DNA from: Macquaria australasica | Taxonomy: Eukaryota; Chordata; Actinopteri; Centrarchiformes; Percichthyidae | DNA length: 64,000 bases | NCBI GenBank assembly: GCA_005408345.1 | Contig: SEMN01000624.1 | Span: 1-64,000, forward strand | Reading direction: 5' to 3' | Shown here: piece after piece, positions 61,201 through 64,000 of the stretch | How the letters are laid out: each line of letters begins with the position of its first letter | Numbering within the stretch: the stretch's first letter is position 1 | The notes under the pieces: model-generated | Databases searched by the model: none | What the model was told of the DNA's origin: nothing | Seen by the model: only the letters and a program-made list of their open reading frames with translations | Made by a program: the position numbers and the translations under genes

Positions 61201-63530
61201 TGATCATTACAAATTCAATATTTACTTTTTTGTGTCCTCCTGACCAGTGACATGCTGTGTGGCATATACCAACGTGACATCATCAGACAAGATACCCAGA
61301 TTTGTCTTTCAATCACTGCCCAAAGAAGGGACGGTTCTTGGGGTGTAACTTACCTGACATTCATGCCTTTGGGCTGTGGGAGAAAACAGGAGCAGCCTGA
61401 GGAACCCTTTCCTGTCAGTGCTTGATTCTCTTATCAGATTTAGATTACAGGCTATAAACAAATAAGCTGTCACTCATTTTTGTCTCACAGGCCACCAGTT
61501 GTTAAAACCTAAGTGGATTTATTATACCCATGTTCTGTAACGTGGGGGAAAAGACAAACATCTGTTTGGATAACTATGTAGTGTCCATGATAGGTAAACA
61601 GTTCTTCAGGAACTCTAGAACTCACCTCTCGTTTGTGATCAGAGTAAGAACTTCAAACAGCCAAGTTTTGTACTGTCTTCCTTTACTTTGTCGTAAAACC
61701 GTAAACTGAAAGCCTGCTTCTCCTATGTTATATTTAGTTCCAGAAACGTTCAGCACTCCTTTAAATATCTAAACCACTTTCCTAAACCTCTAAGCTTCTT
61801 GTTTTGTCTAAAGATGCATAATACAGTATGCCGCATTTTCCAGGGCATTTGCTTTCTATTCGCCAAGTTCTCTTTTATGTAAAAATGCGCTGGCAGTTGG
61901 AAAAAAGCGGAACACCGTGAACAGCCCGAAGGCTGGCGAAGGAAGATTAGATTTTCTGAAGATACAGATGGAGGGGGATTTGCTTATTTGACCCTTGCTG
62001 TGACCTTGGGACTGTAGAGTACTTTAAGGCCATTACTGAAAGAGCCCCAAGAGTCCATCATCAGTGAGGACAACTGCTACTTATGTTGAACAAAGTAGTG
62101 AACATGAACAGCTTCGATTTTGACTTTTTATCAAAGAACCAGATATTTTCTAACGCAGTTGGTAATCATTTGGACTGATGATGGAATTGGTGGAGTTTCA
62201 TGCTGATAGAAGCCATAGAAGTGCTCCAACTGTGAGTCACGTTATGTTGTCTATGGGAAAAATTAATAGGAGTTTTATATTTTAAATAGCTTCTCACACT
62301 GCACGACTCTATTGTGACATTGGGAAATATGCTTTTTAGGTTTACCTTATCAAGTTGAAAAATAAAATCAGAGCACAGAGCGGAAAGGTAGCTCAAGCCA
62401 AGAAACCCCAAAGACATACACTGTAGAGACACAGTTTCTAAATTGCAGACTTTGCTAATTTGAAGTAGATACATTTCATTATATGGTGCCAGGCTTCAGT
62501 ACTCTTTTATTATACCTCTTGAAAAACAAAAGATGCAGCTGCCATCTGTGCTGCTGTGAGACTGATTTGCATATCTTTAATATACAAACCTTGTTCCTTT
62601 GTTTCCTTTATTGATTTCAGCTGACAAGCCACCGCTCTCTCGAGTTGAAATACCAGTTGATAACATTTGATAAATTTGAAATGAAATGAATTGTGACACT
62701 GTACTGATTGTCAGTAATGGGGACTGCATGTATGTGTGGCATTTGTCACTCAAAGCCTGTAAGCAGTTCAGGAGCTCAGCTGCCTTATAAGCATTCATAG
62801 TGTTATTCTGAATCAAGTTGCTCTGTGATTGAAATTCACATCATTCACTAGGAAGTAATTAAAAATTCACCTTGATTCCCATTAGAGTGTGAAGAAATAA
62901 AATTTGAAGACATGATCAGGGTAAAGATACCAATCAAATCACTGGGAGCATTGTTCACCAGCATTTAAATTCTAAGCAATTAAAATCCATCATTATCTCA
63001 CCACCAGCATAATCACTGTCATTCTCTTTCCTGAGGGCCTCTTTGGCATCTTCCTCCTCCACTTCTCCTCATAATCACCTCAGCAACGTCATCCTCCGTT
63101 ATTTATTCTTTAAATGCTAGTGCATAACATATACATCAGTTATTACTAACTTAAAGACAATAAAAGCACGTTTCATCATCATAAACATGAATATGAGCAC
63201 TTCCACCTGAGCCAGTGAGATTTTTATTGCTACTGCCACAGATTCTGTCGAGGGAAACTGACTTGTTTCAGAGTGTGATCACAAAAACTCAACGGCTCTG
63301 TCTTAAATGTTCTTCTTTAATGTTTACACATCTCTCTCTCACTCTGAGCTGTTCCCACAGTGAGAATAGGCAATCAAAGCAAATGTATGCTGTGAGCAAT
63401 TTTTCTGAACAGATTACATAGACCACTGACATCACTGGAGACTGGAAACAGTCATGAAATGATTGTTTTGATTGTGAGAGACATAAGGGATTGTTCTTGC
63501 TGGTTGAATTGCAAACTAAGGAGTGAGTTT
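57711..63530. other. Intergenic, little recognised
   Basis: Apart from the CA repeat at 58158-58205, no gene or named element was identified. Sequence at 58790-59060 has the look of a degenerate interspersed repeat (gatggaaacgcgcctaattc). Frames are short and without domain character. Confidence 0.4.
58158..58205. repeat. (CA)n microsatellite
   Basis: About 23 perfect CA units. Confidence 0.9.
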
Positions 63531-63534
63531 TAGT

Positions 63535-63972
63535 GCAGGAGTTTTCAAAGTCTGAGACCGTGGGCCTCCCCTCAGACAAAGCTTGGGAAAAGGTACCCCC
63601 TCACTCCCTCTTAGTTTACTTGCTTAGTTTCGCTCAATTCCTGGATGCCTGTGGGATCATAGTTATGTTATTTGATCCCATAGACACTCAACAATTGAGC
63701 CAAGGTAGGCTAATATTGCCGTTTGACACGACCTCAGACTACACTGAATACATAATAAAAGGTCTGTCCTAACTTAGGCATTTATTAGTTTCTGACTCTG
63801 GGAAAGTGGGAAAAACAGTTCCCCAAAACTACTCTTTAACCAAATCACGCACTCTTCTATGTGATCTCCTTTTGATAACTAATGTTTTATTTTTTCACTT
63901 CCATTCACTGAGCCTCCCCTGAAACAGTTTGGAGCCCCCCTGGGGAGGCCCGCCTCCCACTTTGAGTTTATT
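63535..63972. mobile_element. hAT-like repeat, degenerate
   Basis: The left block ggagttttcaaagtctgaga, ccgtgggcctcccctcag is complementary to the right block ctggggaggcccgcctccca and ctttgagtt. It resembles a frequent teleost hAT-derived repeat with 'TTTCAAAGT' ends. No target duplication could be read. Confidence 0.5.
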
Positions 63973-64000
63973 ACATGACTTTGTCTGAACACTGACTGCA

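Overview
The window reads as vertebrate nuclear DNA, most likely from a percomorph-type teleost. Genes are intron-rich with GT-AG splice sites, intergenic DNA is AT-rich and carries many small foldback DNA transposons and L2-like LINEs, and the first gene encodes a clear USP19 orthologue. The species assignment is inferred from these features and not from any database search.

Region 1 (1-9.6 kb, + strand) holds the 3' half of usp19, a ubiquitin-specific protease. Six shared exons (411-3795) encode the linker, the second half of the catalytic domain and the catalytic His/Asp. Two alternative last exons follow. One (5923-6180) encodes an acidic linker and a C-terminal membrane anchor. The other (8378-8518) encodes a soluble tail ending in EEVD. 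Each has its own downstream poly(A) signal. The 5' part of the gene (CS domains, catalytic Cys, MYND finger) lies upstream of the window.

Region 2 (11.5-20.3 kb, + strand) holds a complete six-exon gene for a 379-residue HAD-fold protein. Its exon phases close exactly. Its motif I is DLNNT, with Asn where HAD phosphatases have the second Asp, and one intron appears to use a GC donor. A GGAAG/ATGGCGCC promoter-like site and two short upstream ORFs precede it.

Region 3 (20.3-64 kb) has no host coding gene I can support. A CpG-dense patch with a good splice donor near 28.3 kb may be the 5' exon of a gene whose remaining exons lie beyond the window. The rest is transposon-derived or unrecognised. 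It includes an L2-like LINE with a long intact reverse-transcriptase frame (about 50.96-54.64 kb, - strand); a second LINE fragment sharing the same upstream frameshift (34.57-35.62 kb); a solo LTR with a 5-bp target duplication nested in a foldback element (48.4-48.9 kb); a hAT-like element with an 8-bp target duplication (40.77-41.33 kb); and several dispersed repeat families present two or three times. No CRISPR array, rRNA, convincing tRNA or prokaryotic feature was seen.
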